Shown here: one piece after another, positions 25,516 to 34,072 of the stretch | Layout of the letters: every line of letters begins with the position of its first letter | Numbering within the stretch: the stretch's first letter is position 1 | Assembly: GCA_017444985.1 (NCBI GenBank) | Contig: JAFSVK010000006.1 | Location: forward strand, 1 to 38,281 | Reading direction: 5' to 3' | Origin: Bacillota bacterium | Lineage (GTDB): Bacteria > Bacillota > Clostridia > Lachnospirales > CAG-274 | Length of the DNA: 38,281 bases | Position numbers and translations under genes: made by a program | The notes under the pieces: model-generated | Seen by the model: only the letters and a program-made list of their open reading frames with translations | Databases searched by the model: none | Told to the model about the DNA's origin: nothing

Positions 25516-26205
25516 TTATCCTTGTTTCCTGCCGTATTCATAGCTTAAGATCATTATTGCAATATTGAGTATTATAAAAATATAAAATCCTATACTTCCC
25601 TTGGCTACAGCGATCCCCCAAGAATTTACCAACACAAACTTATTAACAAAATATAGACATAATATATTTATACCAATAAGTCCAACACCAACTCCTAAAT
25701 GGGCTTTGTATTTTTTAGTGTTATTCTTATATTCGGACAAATACTCCCCCAAAAGTAATAAAGCACCCAAAACCACAGCCGCACCTGTTACCAGTGCCAA
25801 AGCACAATCATAGGTTGAAAATGGCTTATCGGTTTTACTACTTTCCTCTGCATCCATCTTAGTCTTCTTGTAAACTATTTCCATAGTCCCAAGCATCGTC
25901 AAATCGGAATTGTCCAGAGAACTTAGCATAGCACCCTTACCTGTAATAGTAACATAGGGCAAGAAAAACAGTTGCAAAAAATTCACTAAACACAGCACAA
26001 TGATCACAGCAACAATACTCTTGTTCTTATTGCTTTTTATAACAAAGGGTTCATTCAGATCATACGCATCGTACTCCTCCCTTTGTTGACCTACACCTAC
26101 ATCATTTCCAAATTGCATATCCGTATTTTGTGTATTCATTTGTTTTCCGCAATTAGAGCAAAAAACCCCCTCTTTTATCTCATAGCCGCAATTGGAACAA
26201 TACAT
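25516..26205 (-). CDS. Zinc-ribbon membrane protein
   Basis: This 229-residue protein starts MYCSNCGYEIKEGVFCSNCG, two CxxC pairs forming a zinc ribbon. A linker and about four membrane segments follow (near 62-88, 130-152, 168-190 and 197-222). The ribosome site is AAGGGGG-like. Proteins of this layout are frequent in Clostridia and mostly uncharacterised. It is embedded between the propeller/stalk protein and the tandem-repeat gene on the same strand, so a role at the cell envelope is plausible but not shown. Confidence 0.7.
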   Translation of the reverse strand: MYCSNCGYEIKEGVFCSNCGKQMNTQNTDMQFGNDVGVGQQREEYDAYDLNEPFVIKSNKNKSIVAVIIVLCLVNFLQLFFLPYVTITGKGAMLSSLDNSDLTMLGTMEIVYKKTKMDAEESSKTDKPFSTYDCALALVTGAAVVLGALLLLGEYLSEYKNNTKKYKAHLGVGVGLIGINILCLYFVNKFVLVNSWGIAVAKGSIGFYIFIILNIAIMILSYEYGRKQG

Positions 26206-26226
26206 AAACTTACCCCCTTACAACTG

Positions 26227-27588
26227 CTAATAATTTATAAACACACTCTTACTTTCTCCATTCCATGTAACCTCAGCTCCCAAAGCCTCAGATACAAATC
26301 TTAAAGGTATCATAGTGTGACCGTTTTTATTTTCTACGGGTATAGGTAGTTTTGTTGGTACATTATTTATATACACTATATCACTTCCCGTTTGAAGTTT
26401 TATGACCGCAGTTCCTTTGTGGGCTGTTATGATCTTTGTATCGGTATCATAAGTCACATCGGCTCCCAAGGCTTCAAATATTGCACGCATAGGTACCATG
26501 GTTGTAGAGTTGGTAATATATGGATTTTCATCAAATTGTAGCGATACACCGTTTACAACAATATCTATCTCACTATATTTAGACTTTTTCTCTTTATCGG
26601 GATACAGATTCAAGCACTTAATTCCATCCAAAATGCTATAATACTCCTCTGTTCCGTCAAAGTAATAGAAACATCCATCAACAACATTGATAGCGATACT
26701 AATTCCGGAAACTCTGGTTAAGATCTTATTATCGCACAAAAGTTCAGTTGCCCCATCACCACCTGCATTACTCTGAAGATAATATGTTTTTCCGTTATCT
26801 TCCGCAAAATAATACCAAACATAGCCTTCTAACTCACTCGGAAAAATTTCTTTTATACTGCAATCTTCAAACGTGAACATATAGTATTTCTGATCTTCAT
26901 AAGTCCTAACTATAGCATATCTGTCAGTTGCTCCCATATATTGAGTACTTGGTTCAATTGCAGGAATCTCGTATACTTTACGATTGCTACCATCCAAATT
27001 GCATTTTACTACGCTGTGATAACAAGTGGTTTCGCCGATATGCTCCCAGTAGGCTTCGGGAAAAATAATAGTGTCATCCTCAAATAAAGGACCACCACCT
27101 TGACCTAACGCGTTTTCGGATATGGTCACCATACCACTTCCATCCAAATTAAATCGACGTAAGGGCATCCCACTATAATCTCCGGTATAAAAAAGACAAT
27201 ATATATAATCTTTGTATATATATACTTCCGCAGGTTCACATAAATATTTAATATCTCCGGTGCTTATATTTAAAATATAAGTTCCGTAATTTGTGAATTC
27301 ATAATTTGGCGTTGTTATATAGATATAGTCACCTTTTATACCGACTATTTGTGGTGTTATGTATTCGTAGCCGGATTCATGGAATGTGGAATATAAGTTT
27401 TCAAAATTTTCATATTCCATATCCGTTTTGTAAATATTGTCATATGGTCCGTGATAACTCGTATAGTAGATATACTTCCCGTCGGTAGCAACAGAAGTGA
27501 TATCACCATCGGCATACACCAAAAAGCTACCCAATAAAACATATATCAAGAGAAAAACAGGTAAAATTGCTATTCGAAATTTTTTCAT
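26227..27588 (-). CDS. Secreted propeller protein with C-terminal stalk domain
   Basis: This 453-residue protein starts at the ATG at 27588 (GGTGGAGGTG upstream; a longer frame exists but has no ribosome site). A signal peptide covers about 1-27. Residues about 30-330 contain repeated DGKYIYYTSY-, GDYIYITTPN- and FNLDGSGM-type strands like a DUF5050-type beta-propeller. The last 110 residues hold a copper-amine-oxidase N-terminal-type stalk domain in two halves, MVPMRAIFEALGADVTYD and MIPLRFVSEALGAEVTWN. Such stalk domains are surface-binding modules in Clostridia. It shares strand and theme with the cohesin-dockerin genes directly upstream but lies beyond their terminator. Confidence 0.8.
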   Translation of the reverse strand: MKKFRIAILPVFLLIYVLLGSFLVYADGDITSVATDGKYIYYTSYHGPYDNIYKTDMEYENFENLYSTFHESGYEYITPQIVGIKGDYIYITTPNYEFTNYGTYILNISTGDIKYLCEPAEVYIYKDYIYCLFYTGDYSGMPLRRFNLDGSGMVTISENALGQGGGPLFEDDTIIFPEAYWEHIGETTCYHSVVKCNLDGSNRKVYEIPAIEPSTQYMGATDRYAIVRTYEDQKYYMFTFEDCSIKEIFPSELEGYVWYYFAEDNGKTYYLQSNAGGDGATELLCDNKILTRVSGISIAINVVDGCFYYFDGTEEYYSILDGIKCLNLYPDKEKKSKYSEIDIVVNGVSLQFDENPYITNSTTMVPMRAIFEALGADVTYDTDTKIITAHKGTAVIKLQTGSDIVYINNVPTKLPIPVENKNGHTMIPLRFVSEALGAEVTWNGESKSVFINY

Positions 27589-27642
27589 ATCTAACACCTC
27601 CACCAAATTATACACTCCAAATCCAACATTCCTATAAAACCA

Positions 27643-27682
27643 AGGCAAACCGACTTTTACTTTGAGAAAACTCGGTTTGCCT
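27643..27682 (-). terminator. Terminator after the cohesin-dockerin genes
   Basis: AGGCAAACCGA (27643-27653) and TCGGTTTGCCT (27672-27682) form an 11-bp perfect stem. On the minus strand it is followed by TGGTTTTAT. It lies 14 bases past the stop of the smaller cohesin-dockerin gene and divides that transcript from the propeller gene. Confidence 0.75.
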
Positions 27683-27696
27683 GAATTTAAATTTTA

Positions 27697-28638
27697 TCAG
27701 ATCACTTGAGCATAGCCTGAAGTATATTGTAATATTATAGATGCATCCTTAGAGTCTACAGCTCCGTCTTGATTAACATCTGCCGCCTTGAATTCTCTTC
27801 CCTCCAACAATGAAGCTCCGCTTGAATGTTGAAGAACAATGGCGGCATCCTTTGAATCTACTTGCTCATCTCCGTTTACATCTCCTAAAATAACATCCAC
27901 CTCATCAATATAGACTATTTCTGTATTTTGCGGATATAAATAAATATTATCCGCTGCACTGCCTCTTATACAATATACCTTCGTAAGAGATTTACAGTAA
28001 GCAAAAGCATCTTCTTTTATAGATTCCACCTTTATACCGTTTATCTCATCGGGAATATATATTTCGTCAGTGTTGATATTGCCTCCTACTATTGCGGCGC
28101 TATCTGTGTCAAAGTATATTGCTCCACCTGTTACTACAAGATCTACAATATTTTCATGCAAGTCTTTAGCGGTAATATTGCAAGATGCGGTATTTACTTC
28201 CACGATAAGATCATTCAGATCATAGTCCGAAAAACCGCAATCAACTATTTTAAAATCCGCTACACCTTCCTTCAAAGTCTCAAACTCAAATTCTGCCAAA
28301 AGACCGTTGAAATTTATATCCGTAGTATTTGCAAATGTAAAATAAACTTCCGTATCACTATACTCTGTATTTATAAACGGTGTTATCCCCATCTCGCTAA
28401 ATTTATCTCCCGGATCTCCGGATATTATCTTCAATAGATCCTTATCATACTTTAAAGAAAACTCACCGCCTGCAAAAGTAGCTTCATCGATATAAACTTG
28501 ACATTTGATTCTCTCACCTACCGTTGTATTTTCCTGTGTAATAACAGATAACTTTGCGATATTTTGTGCGTAAACCGAAAAAGTTAAGAACATCATAAAC
28601 ACAAAAATACACGGAGCTAAAAAATTTTTCTTTATCAT
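27697..28638 (-). CDS. Secreted cohesin-dockerin protein
   Basis: This 313-residue protein has a signal peptide (1-24). A type I cohesin-like domain covers about 28-155 (VGERIKCQVYIDEA, GGEFSLKYDKDLL, VYFTFANT, LLAEFEFETL). A short leucine-rich/BspA-like stretch lies at about 165-235 (IYIPDEINGIKVESIKEDAFAYC). A dockerin fills about 248-313, with two Ca-binding repeats beginning DVNGDEQVDSKD and DVNQDGAVDSKD. Positions 10-11 of both repeats are Ser-Lys. It starts 16 bases after the wall-hydrolase gene and its ribosome site (AAGGTGG) overlaps that region, so they are co-transcribed. A protein with both halves of the pair can link to a partner and recruit one, acting as a small scaffold. Confidence 0.88.
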   Translation of the reverse strand: MIKKNFLAPCIFVFMMFLTFSVYAQNIAKLSVITQENTTVGERIKCQVYIDEATFAGGEFSLKYDKDLLKIISGDPGDKFSEMGITPFINTEYSDTEVYFTFANTTDINFNGLLAEFEFETLKEGVADFKIVDCGFSDYDLNDLIVEVNTASCNITAKDLHENIVDLVVTGGAIYFDTDSAAIVGGNINTDEIYIPDEINGIKVESIKEDAFAYCKSLTKVYCIRGSAADNIYLYPQNTEIVYIDEVDVILGDVNGDEQVDSKDAAIVLQHSSGASLLEGREFKAADVNQDGAVDSKDASIILQYTSGYAQVI

Positions 28639-28654
28639 ATAATGTCACCACCTT

Positions 28655-31600
28655 TTAAAACGAACTCAAGGTTCCCGCCGCATATCTTAATACAAGTATG
28701 GAATCCTTGTAATTAACAACTCCATCTTTGTTTACATCTGCCGCTGTCGCCTGTGTATTTGTAAGCATATAAGTTTTTGCACTGCTTCTGAGAATGAGAA
28801 TGGAGTCCTTATAATTTATATTTTTATCTCCGTTAACATCCCCCAAGAGAACATCGGTTAAAACAGTCGTTGTGCCTAAAGCCTTTACATTAAGATCTCT
28901 TAAATTATGATCGGTAAAGCCCGCATTAAGTAATTTAAATTGAGCATTTCCCGTTTTTAAAGCCTTAAATGTCAGTTCCAAAAGCGTGCCGTTCATATCC
29001 ATATCGGAAGTATCGGAAAATGTCAAGTACACTTTATTTGTATCGTACTTCTCATTTACGGTGGGCTGTATATTGTTATATGTAAACCTTTCTCCCCTTT
29101 GACTACTTATAAGTTCTGTCTTTTCGGGGTCGTATTCCAAAACGAATTCTCCTCCCGCCATCTTCTCGGCTTCTGCCAAATTTATACTTACAACAAAATT
29201 CTCACCTACGCAACCGCTACTCGGAGCCGAAACAGAAAGAATACCACGGGTATTTTCCTTATTTTCCGTTGTTGTACCCTCGGTGGCAGTTTCTGTTGCA
29301 GTTATTTTTGTGGTAGCCTCTGTTGTGGATTCCGTTGTAGATTCCTTAAAAGTGGTACTCTCCGTTGTTGCTATTATCTCCCATAGCGCATAAAGAGTTA
29401 TGTCCGCATTTTGCGTATAGGTTTGCCCCGGCTGATATGTGGCGCTTACGGCATTTGTGCTTGTTCCCCAGCCTTTAAAGGTGTAACCGGGTCTTGTAGG
29501 TATTACAGAGCTTACAGTCAAATTTTGTCCGTAGGTCTTTATTTGGTTTGAGGGTGCTCCGCTACCTCCGTTTGCATTGTAACTTACGGTATATTTATAT
29601 GCTTCCCATACCGCATAAAGGGTAATACCCGCATTTTGCGTATAGGTTTGACTCGGCTGATATACGGCGCTTACGGCATTTGCACTTATTCCCCAACCTT
29701 TAAAGGTGTAGCCTGTTTTTGTGGGAGTTACAGAACTTAAATTATGATTTACGTCCGTATACTTTATTTGGGAAGCTATAGAAGGGCTACCTCCGTTTAG
29801 GTTATAGTTTATTGTATATTCATTGTACTCTATGTTGTTCATCTCGACCATAGCCGCATTGCCCGCTTTATCGTAAGCATATATATGGGTGTTGTATTTT
29901 CCCGTTTCACTATTATGGTCACTCGCTTTTACAGTATATGTATAGGTATTTCCGCTTTTTGTACCCCTTGCCTTTGTATTTGTCTCCCAATCGGCAATAA
30001 TATCGTCTTGTCCGCCCGCCTGCGTCCAAGTAGGAAATTGCACCCTGTCTACTCCCGCATTATCGGTAACCGTACAGGATACAGTGTAGCCCGTCGTGCT
30101 ATGAGTTACCTTCACATTTGAAATAACCGGCTTTGTTGTGTCTTTCGGAATATTTACCGTTTTTTCTCCTATGCAAGGATTATCACCCTCACCGTCGTTT
30201 ATAGCGTAAATATAAACGGTTTGAGTTCCTACTTTGTCGGTACTTACAGTCGAATCAAATCCATGATATCCTCCGCAACCGTATGCTTCATCAACATCAT
30301 TTCTGTTTGTATTTGCAACCAATTTGTTTCCGTTTATATCGTATTGATGCCCCTCAGCCCCCTCTTGCCCGGGACCTGCACCGATATAAACATGAAAATC
30401 AAGTTGCTTTGAAGGATCATCTTCATCAAAAGTCCAACCTGTTACACGAACCTGTCCGTAACTTGCTTCTATTCCGTCAAATGAACCTATCGGTTCGTGA
30501 TGAGCAGGTATATCGACATACATAGGACAATTATTCAGCAAAAATGAATTACTTGAATCTTGTGCGTCTATCGCATAAACATAAACCGGTTGTTTCCCTG
30601 ATTTATTTGTTGCAATAACAGTGCCGTCAAATCCATGATTGCCAACATCCGGTCTGTATTTATCTGCATAATTAATAGGATTTCCATCTACACTTCCCGC
30701 CGGTCCCCCTATATACACATGAATATTTAGGGCTTTTGATATAATGTCTTTATCATAAGTCCAACCATTTATAACTACATAACCGGATCCTGCACTGACG
30801 CTGTCTAAATAACCGTCTATATTAAAGTCATCTTCTTCATATCGATAGAATTTCATCCAAGGAGTCGATGACTCATTATAAAAACTATCTGCACATATTT
30901 CCCTTCCACTACTATCTCCTGTTCTTCCGTCCCAATTATCATGAGCACCAATCAGTTGATTATTCCCCAAATATATTTCTGTATGTCCATGAGTTCCGTA
31001 TCTATACCACAATATATCTCCACGTTCCAATTGTGATTGAGATGTAAATGCATATTCTGTAAATCCGTTATTTATTAATTCTTGTCCCATATTTGCAGTA
31101 GTAAAATAACTAACATCAAAACCGGCTGCTTTAAGTGCTCCGGCAACAAACGAGGAGCAATCATAATCCGGTCCTTGTCGATTACTTTGTGAATACCCGT
31201 GTGTATCATCATTGGCAATATCCCAAGCCCAACCTATTGCACGCTCCATGGTTGAACTTGTATATAGCTGTATATCGGAATTCGGAGTTATTTCAAGCGT
31301 GTCCAGATCAACTGTATAAAACTTATTTTCTTCATTAAAAATCAACTCATTATCCTTTATTGTATAGTTTATTGTATTCGTAGCTATTCTTAAAACAGCC
31401 AAATCCTTATTTTTAAGTAAATATATGTTTCTTCTGTTATTTACAGTTGTTTCTATAACAGAATATTCCTTATGTGGATAAAAAGAATACAGTTTTTCAT
31501 TTGAATGAAGTATTGAATTCCCGTTAACAAACAAATTTGAATCATCGCAACTGTACAGGTTTCCATCCTCATCAAAAGCAATGAAATTGTAGTCACCTAT

Positions 31601-31999
31601 ATAAACTTGTGTTTTTTCTTTTGTATATATATTTACCTTGCAAACCCCACTATCGGTAATATAATAAATGTGATCGTCATTATAACAAATGTTAAAGCCA
31701 ACATCTGAATTTATATTTTCCGTTTTATCATCTATACAAACATTTAAACCGTTTTGGTCAAAGAAATACAAACTATCATTAACCAAAACAGCATTATTGA
31801 TCGATATGTCCGAAAAAGTTTTTTGACTTAAATTCCAAATATCATTCGTATTCTTTAAAGAAAATCCCCAATCAAGCTCAATAGTGTAATTTTCTTCCGT
31901 CCCGACCGTGCTCTCCTTCGTTTCGGCTGAAAAGGAGAGTACATTGCAGTTAAATATTAAACCCACGCTCAACAAGATACTTAAAATTCTCTTTTTCAT
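28655..31999 (-). CDS. Modular NlpC/P60-like cell-wall hydrolase with cohesin and dockerin
   Basis: This 1114-residue secreted protein has a signal peptide (1-24), propeller-like strands (about 40-245) and an NlpC/P60-type domain (about 250-390) with Cys 281 in DYDCSSFV and His 339 in GHTEIYL. Two homologous beta modules follow at about 396-500 and 503-620, each with an [IT]GWT[YF]D start and HGFD. Next are a GBS-Bsp-like module (622-722), two InlB/Flg_new repeats (728-800 and 801-875, each with GYTFKGWG), a Thr/Ser linker (877-916), a cohesin-like domain (918-1048) and a dockerin (1051-1114, DVNGDKNINYKD and DVNKDGVVNYKD). It probably cleaves peptide bonds in peptidoglycan and docks onto other surface proteins. 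Dockerin positions 10-11 are Tyr-Lys, unlike the neighbour's Ser-Lys. Confidence 0.88.
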   Translation of the reverse strand: MKKRILSILLSVGLIFNCNVLSFSAETKESTVGTEENYTIELDWGFSLKNTNDIWNLSQKTFSDISINNAVLVNDSLYFFDQNGLNVCIDDKTENINSDVGFNICYNDDHIYYITDSGVCKVNIYTKEKTQVYIGDYNFIAFDEDGNLYSCDDSNLFVNGNSILHSNEKLYSFYPHKEYSVIETTVNNRRNIYLLKNKDLAVLRIATNTINYTIKDNELIFNEENKFYTVDLDTLEITPNSDIQLYTSSTMERAIGWAWDIANDDTHGYSQSNRQGPDYDCSSFVAGALKAAGFDVSYFTTANMGQELINNGFTEYAFTSQSQLERGDILWYRYGTHGHTEIYLGNNQLIGAHDNWDGRTGDSSGREICADSFYNESSTPWMKFYRYEEDDFNIDGYLDSVSAGSGYVVINGWTYDKDIISKALNIHVYIGGPAGSVDGNPINYADKYRPDVGNHGFDGTVIATNKSGKQPVYVYAIDAQDSSNSFLLNNCPMYVDIPAHHEPIGSFDGIEASYGQVRVTGWTFDEDDPSKQLDFHVYIGAGPGQEGAEGHQYDINGNKLVANTNRNDVDEAYGCGGYHGFDSTVSTDKVGTQTVYIYAINDGEGDNPCIGEKTVNIPKDTTKPVISNVKVTHSTTGYTVSCTVTDNAGVDRVQFPTWTQAGGQDDIIADWETNTKARGTKSGNTYTYTVKASDHNSETGKYNTHIYAYDKAGNAAMVEMNNIEYNEYTINYNLNGGSPSIASQIKYTDVNHNLSSVTPTKTGYTFKGWGISANAVSAVYQPSQTYTQNAGITLYAVWEAYKYTVSYNANGGSGAPSNQIKTYGQNLTVSSVIPTRPGYTFKGWGTSTNAVSATYQPGQTYTQNADITLYALWEIIATTESTTFKESTTESTTEATTKITATETATEGTTTENKENTRGILSVSAPSSGCVGENFVVSINLAEAEKMAGGEFVLEYDPEKTELISSQRGERFTYNNIQPTVNEKYDTNKVYLTFSDTSDMDMNGTLLELTFKALKTGNAQFKLLNAGFTDHNLRDLNVKALGTTTVLTDVLLGDVNGDKNINYKDSILILRSSAKTYMLTNTQATAADVNKDGVVNYKDSILVLRYAAGTLSSF

Positions 32000-32103
32000 A
32001 TCGTCACATCCTTTCTTTATGTTTGTTTATAAATTTTTTACCGTAGGTCAAAAATAAGCTCTTCCCGAAAACGCTTTTCCAACAAGTAGATTCCTTTACA
32101 TTC

Positions 32104-32796
32104 TCACGAATACAACCCACAATCATACAGTTCAACACTATGGCTGTGTTTTTCAAAACTTGTTTCAAGTGTTAAACTTATTACCCCAGTAATATCCACA
32201 TCGAAACTTTCCGGTACATTTCCGGCCGTAATAGGTCTTGATGAAAACAATAACTTTCCATCCCCATATATTTTAAAGATAGCCACATCCGAATCATCTC
32301 TTTCACTAAAGCAAGTCCCAACCGTTCCTTTTATTCTTCTATACTGTGCATTCACGAGGTATTGTATTTTTCCTTGATCGTCCGTGCTAACTCCACTACT
32401 ATGGATATCTCCTACATTGTCTTTCCCACTATCACTTAACCCTCTAAACGAAAACATTCCATCCTTGGTAAAATAATCCAAATTCTCAATAAGTACCGTG
32501 GGTGTTCCTACCGTGGTAGGTCTTTTTCCTATGTATACGGAGGAATTTGCTCCGTCCCAGTCTATAGCCTTATTGAAGGCATTTCCTACTGCTCTTACGG
32601 GGAGGTAGGTTGTGCCGTTGTAGATAAAGGCTTCATTTCCCGTGGTGTCTACCAAGTTTCCGTCGGCATATATTTTGATGTTGCGATAAGTAACTTCTAT
32701 ATAGTCCCTCGCATCTTTTGCCACCGTTGGTATTGCTCCTACCGCTGTACCACCTATAAGCATACCCAAAACCAAGTTTTTAAACTCTTTTTTCAT
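32104..32796 (-). CDS. Secreted stalk-domain plus NPCBM-like protein
   Basis: This 230-residue protein has an N-terminal hydrophobic export segment (VLGMLIGGTAVGAIP). A single stalk half-domain follows (about 30-90: VTYRNIKIYADGNLVDTTGN, then TTYLPVRAVGNAFNKAIDWD, then SSVYIG), then an NPCBM-like carbohydrate-binding module (about 100-230: YRRIKGTVG, VAIFKIYGDGKLLF, FDVDITG). A good AAAGGAGG site precedes the ATG. It is the first gene after the perfect promoter at 32842-32870 and probably heads the surface cluster. Binding to glycan, either host or self, is inferred from the module type. Confidence 0.78.
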   Translation of the reverse strand: MKKEFKNLVLGMLIGGTAVGAIPTVAKDARDYIEVTYRNIKIYADGNLVDTTGNEAFIYNGTTYLPVRAVGNAFNKAIDWDGANSSVYIGKRPTTVGTPTVLIENLDYFTKDGMFSFRGLSDSGKDNVGDIHSSGVSTDDQGKIQYLVNAQYRRIKGTVGTCFSERDDSDVAIFKIYGDGKLLFSSRPITAGNVPESFDVDITGVISLTLETSFEKHSHSVELYDCGLYS

Positions 32797-32841
32797 AAAA
32801 AACGCCTCCTTTTATATTCTCTTTTGATTATTTTTATGTTA

Positions 32842-32870
32842 ATTATAATCATATATGATTGTTTTGTCAA
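32842..32870 (-). promoter_or_regulatory. Perfect consensus promoter with embedded operator
   Basis: On the minus strand TTGACA (32865-32870), exactly 17 bases, and TATAAT (32842-32847) point into the stalk/NPCBM gene. The 14-bp palindrome AATCATATATGATT (32847-32860) fills most of the spacer and touches the -10, so a bound repressor would block polymerase. The divergent XRE gene next door is the obvious candidate regulator. Confidence 0.85.
32847..32860. promoter_or_regulatory. 14-bp palindromic operator, probable XRE site
   Basis: AATCATATATGATT is a perfect dyad located between two divergent genes. It lies inside the core promoter of the surface-protein cluster and just upstream of the promoter region of the XRE gene. 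Its length suits a small helix-turn-helix dimer. Confidence 0.65.
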
Positions 32871-32918
32871 CAATATTTTATTTATATGGTACAATATCAC
32901 AAAAAGGAGGGGTGTTAT

Positions 32919-33248
32919 ATGTACTGGAATGAGAGGTTAAAAGAAATACGGGAGAATTTAGGGATCACGCAGGCGGCGGTGGCTGAGGTTTTGGGGACTA
33001 CGGCGCAGTATTACGGGCGGTATGAGAAAGGGGAATGTGAGTTGCCTTTTTCTCGGGCGATACGGTTGGCGAAGTTTTTTAGGGTGAGCCTTGATGATAT
33101 AGCGGGGCTTAGGGAAAATGTGGATATGAACGCTTTAAACAGCGAAGAAATAGAGCTTTTGGCACAGTATAACAAACTAACGGACAAGAACAAAGGAAAA
33201 GCGGAATTGTATATAGAGCTTACGCTGAGACAGCAAAAAGGCAACTGA
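32919..33248 (+). CDS. XRE-family helix-turn-helix regulator
   Basis: This 109-residue protein starts MYWNERLKEIRENLGITQAA. An HTH_3 domain covers about 5-58 (ITQAAVAEVLGTTAQYYGRYEKGECELP), followed by a short helical tail (about 65-105) with LLAQYNKLTDKNKGKAELYI, which probably dimerises. I use the ATG at 32919 because AAGGAGG lies 8-9 bases upstream. It is transcribed divergently from the surface-protein cluster, and a 14-bp palindrome lies in the shared region. It probably represses that cluster and perhaps itself. No ligand domain is present. Confidence 0.88.
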   Translation: MYWNERLKEIRENLGITQAAVAEVLGTTAQYYGRYEKGECELPFSRAIRLAKFFRVSLDDIAGLRENVDMNALNSEEIELLAQYNKLTDKNKGKAELYIELTLRQQKGN

Positions 33249-33286
33249 TTTAATCACATTGGATTGATTGGATCGGTTGCCTTTTT
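33235..33286. terminator. Bidirectional terminator between convergent genes
   Basis: AAAAAGGCAAC (33235-33245) and GTTGCCTTTTT (33276-33286) form an 11-bp stem with T runs on both strands. The arms include the end of the XRE gene and touch the stop codon of the ZIP gene, so it serves both convergent transcripts. Confidence 0.8.
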
Positions 33287-34068
33287 TATCCCAGAGCCAT
33301 ATCCAAAGCCATCATGAGGGTGAAGCCTGTGGAAAATGCTATAACACCCGTGTTGGAGTGAGGGCCTGCGGACATTTCTGGAATGAGTTCTTCCACCACC
33401 ACATATATCATAGCACCTGCGGCAAAGCTTAGGAGGTAGGGCATAACAGGTAGAAAAATGACGGTTGCAAATATTGTTAAGAGAGCTCCCACGGGTTCTA
33501 CGGCACCCGATAGTACACCGCTTATGAAGGCGGAACGGCGGCTTTTGCCCTCGGCATGGAGGGGGAGAGATATTATTGCGCCCTCGGGGAAGTTTTGTAT
33601 GGCTATACCTACGGCAAGAGCTAAGGCGCTGCCGTAGGATATTAGGGAGTTACCCGAAAGGAAACCTGCATATACCACACCTACCGCCATACCTTCGGGG
33701 ATGTTGTGGAGAGTCACTGCTAAGAGCATCATAGTGGTTTTTTTAAGGCTTGAGGCAGGTCCTTCCGCCTTGTCGGCATATCTGTGGAGATGAGGTATAA
33801 GGGTATCTAAAAGAAGCAAAAATACAATACCTATCCAAAAGCCTATAAAAGCGGGCAAAAAAGCAAATTTTCCCATATTTTGGCATTGTTCCGTAGCGGG
33901 TATTATAAGGCTCCAAACCGAGGCTGCCGTCATTACACCTGCCGCAAAGCCCGTAAGTGCCCTTTCCACTATGGGTTTCGGTTCTTTTTTAGTGAAAAAC
34001 ACACAAGCAGAGCCTAAAGCCGTACCTAAAAAGGGTATAAGTACACCTTCCAAAACATATATACTCAT
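33286..34068 (-). CDS. ZIP-family metal transporter
   Basis: This 260-residue protein has about eight membrane segments and the ZIP signature pairs HNIPEG (near 125) and QNFPEG (near 162), which hold the metal in the transport path. A histidine-bearing loop (TLIPHLHRYADKAEG) lies between segments 3 and 4. Length and motifs match ZupT-like importers of zinc, iron or manganese. It starts 4 bases after the MBL gene, so they form one unit under a promoter with a TTAGC palindrome. This supports metal-dependent control. Confidence 0.9.
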   Translation of the reverse strand: MSIYVLEGVLIPFLGTALGSACVFFTKKEPKPIVERALTGFAAGVMTAASVWSLIIPATEQCQNMGKFAFLPAFIGFWIGIVFLLLLDTLIPHLHRYADKAEGPASSLKKTTMMLLAVTLHNIPEGMAVGVVYAGFLSGNSLISYGSALALAVGIAIQNFPEGAIISLPLHAEGKSRRSAFISGVLSGAVEPVGALLTIFATVIFLPVMPYLLSFAAGAMIYVVVEELIPEMSAGPHSNTGVIAFSTGFTLMMALDMALG

Positions 34069-34072
34069 ACTC

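Noticed and set aside
27697..31999. A cellulosome
   Set aside because: No glycoside hydrolase or multi-cohesin scaffold is present; the enzyme is a wall hydrolase and the partner has a single cohesin.
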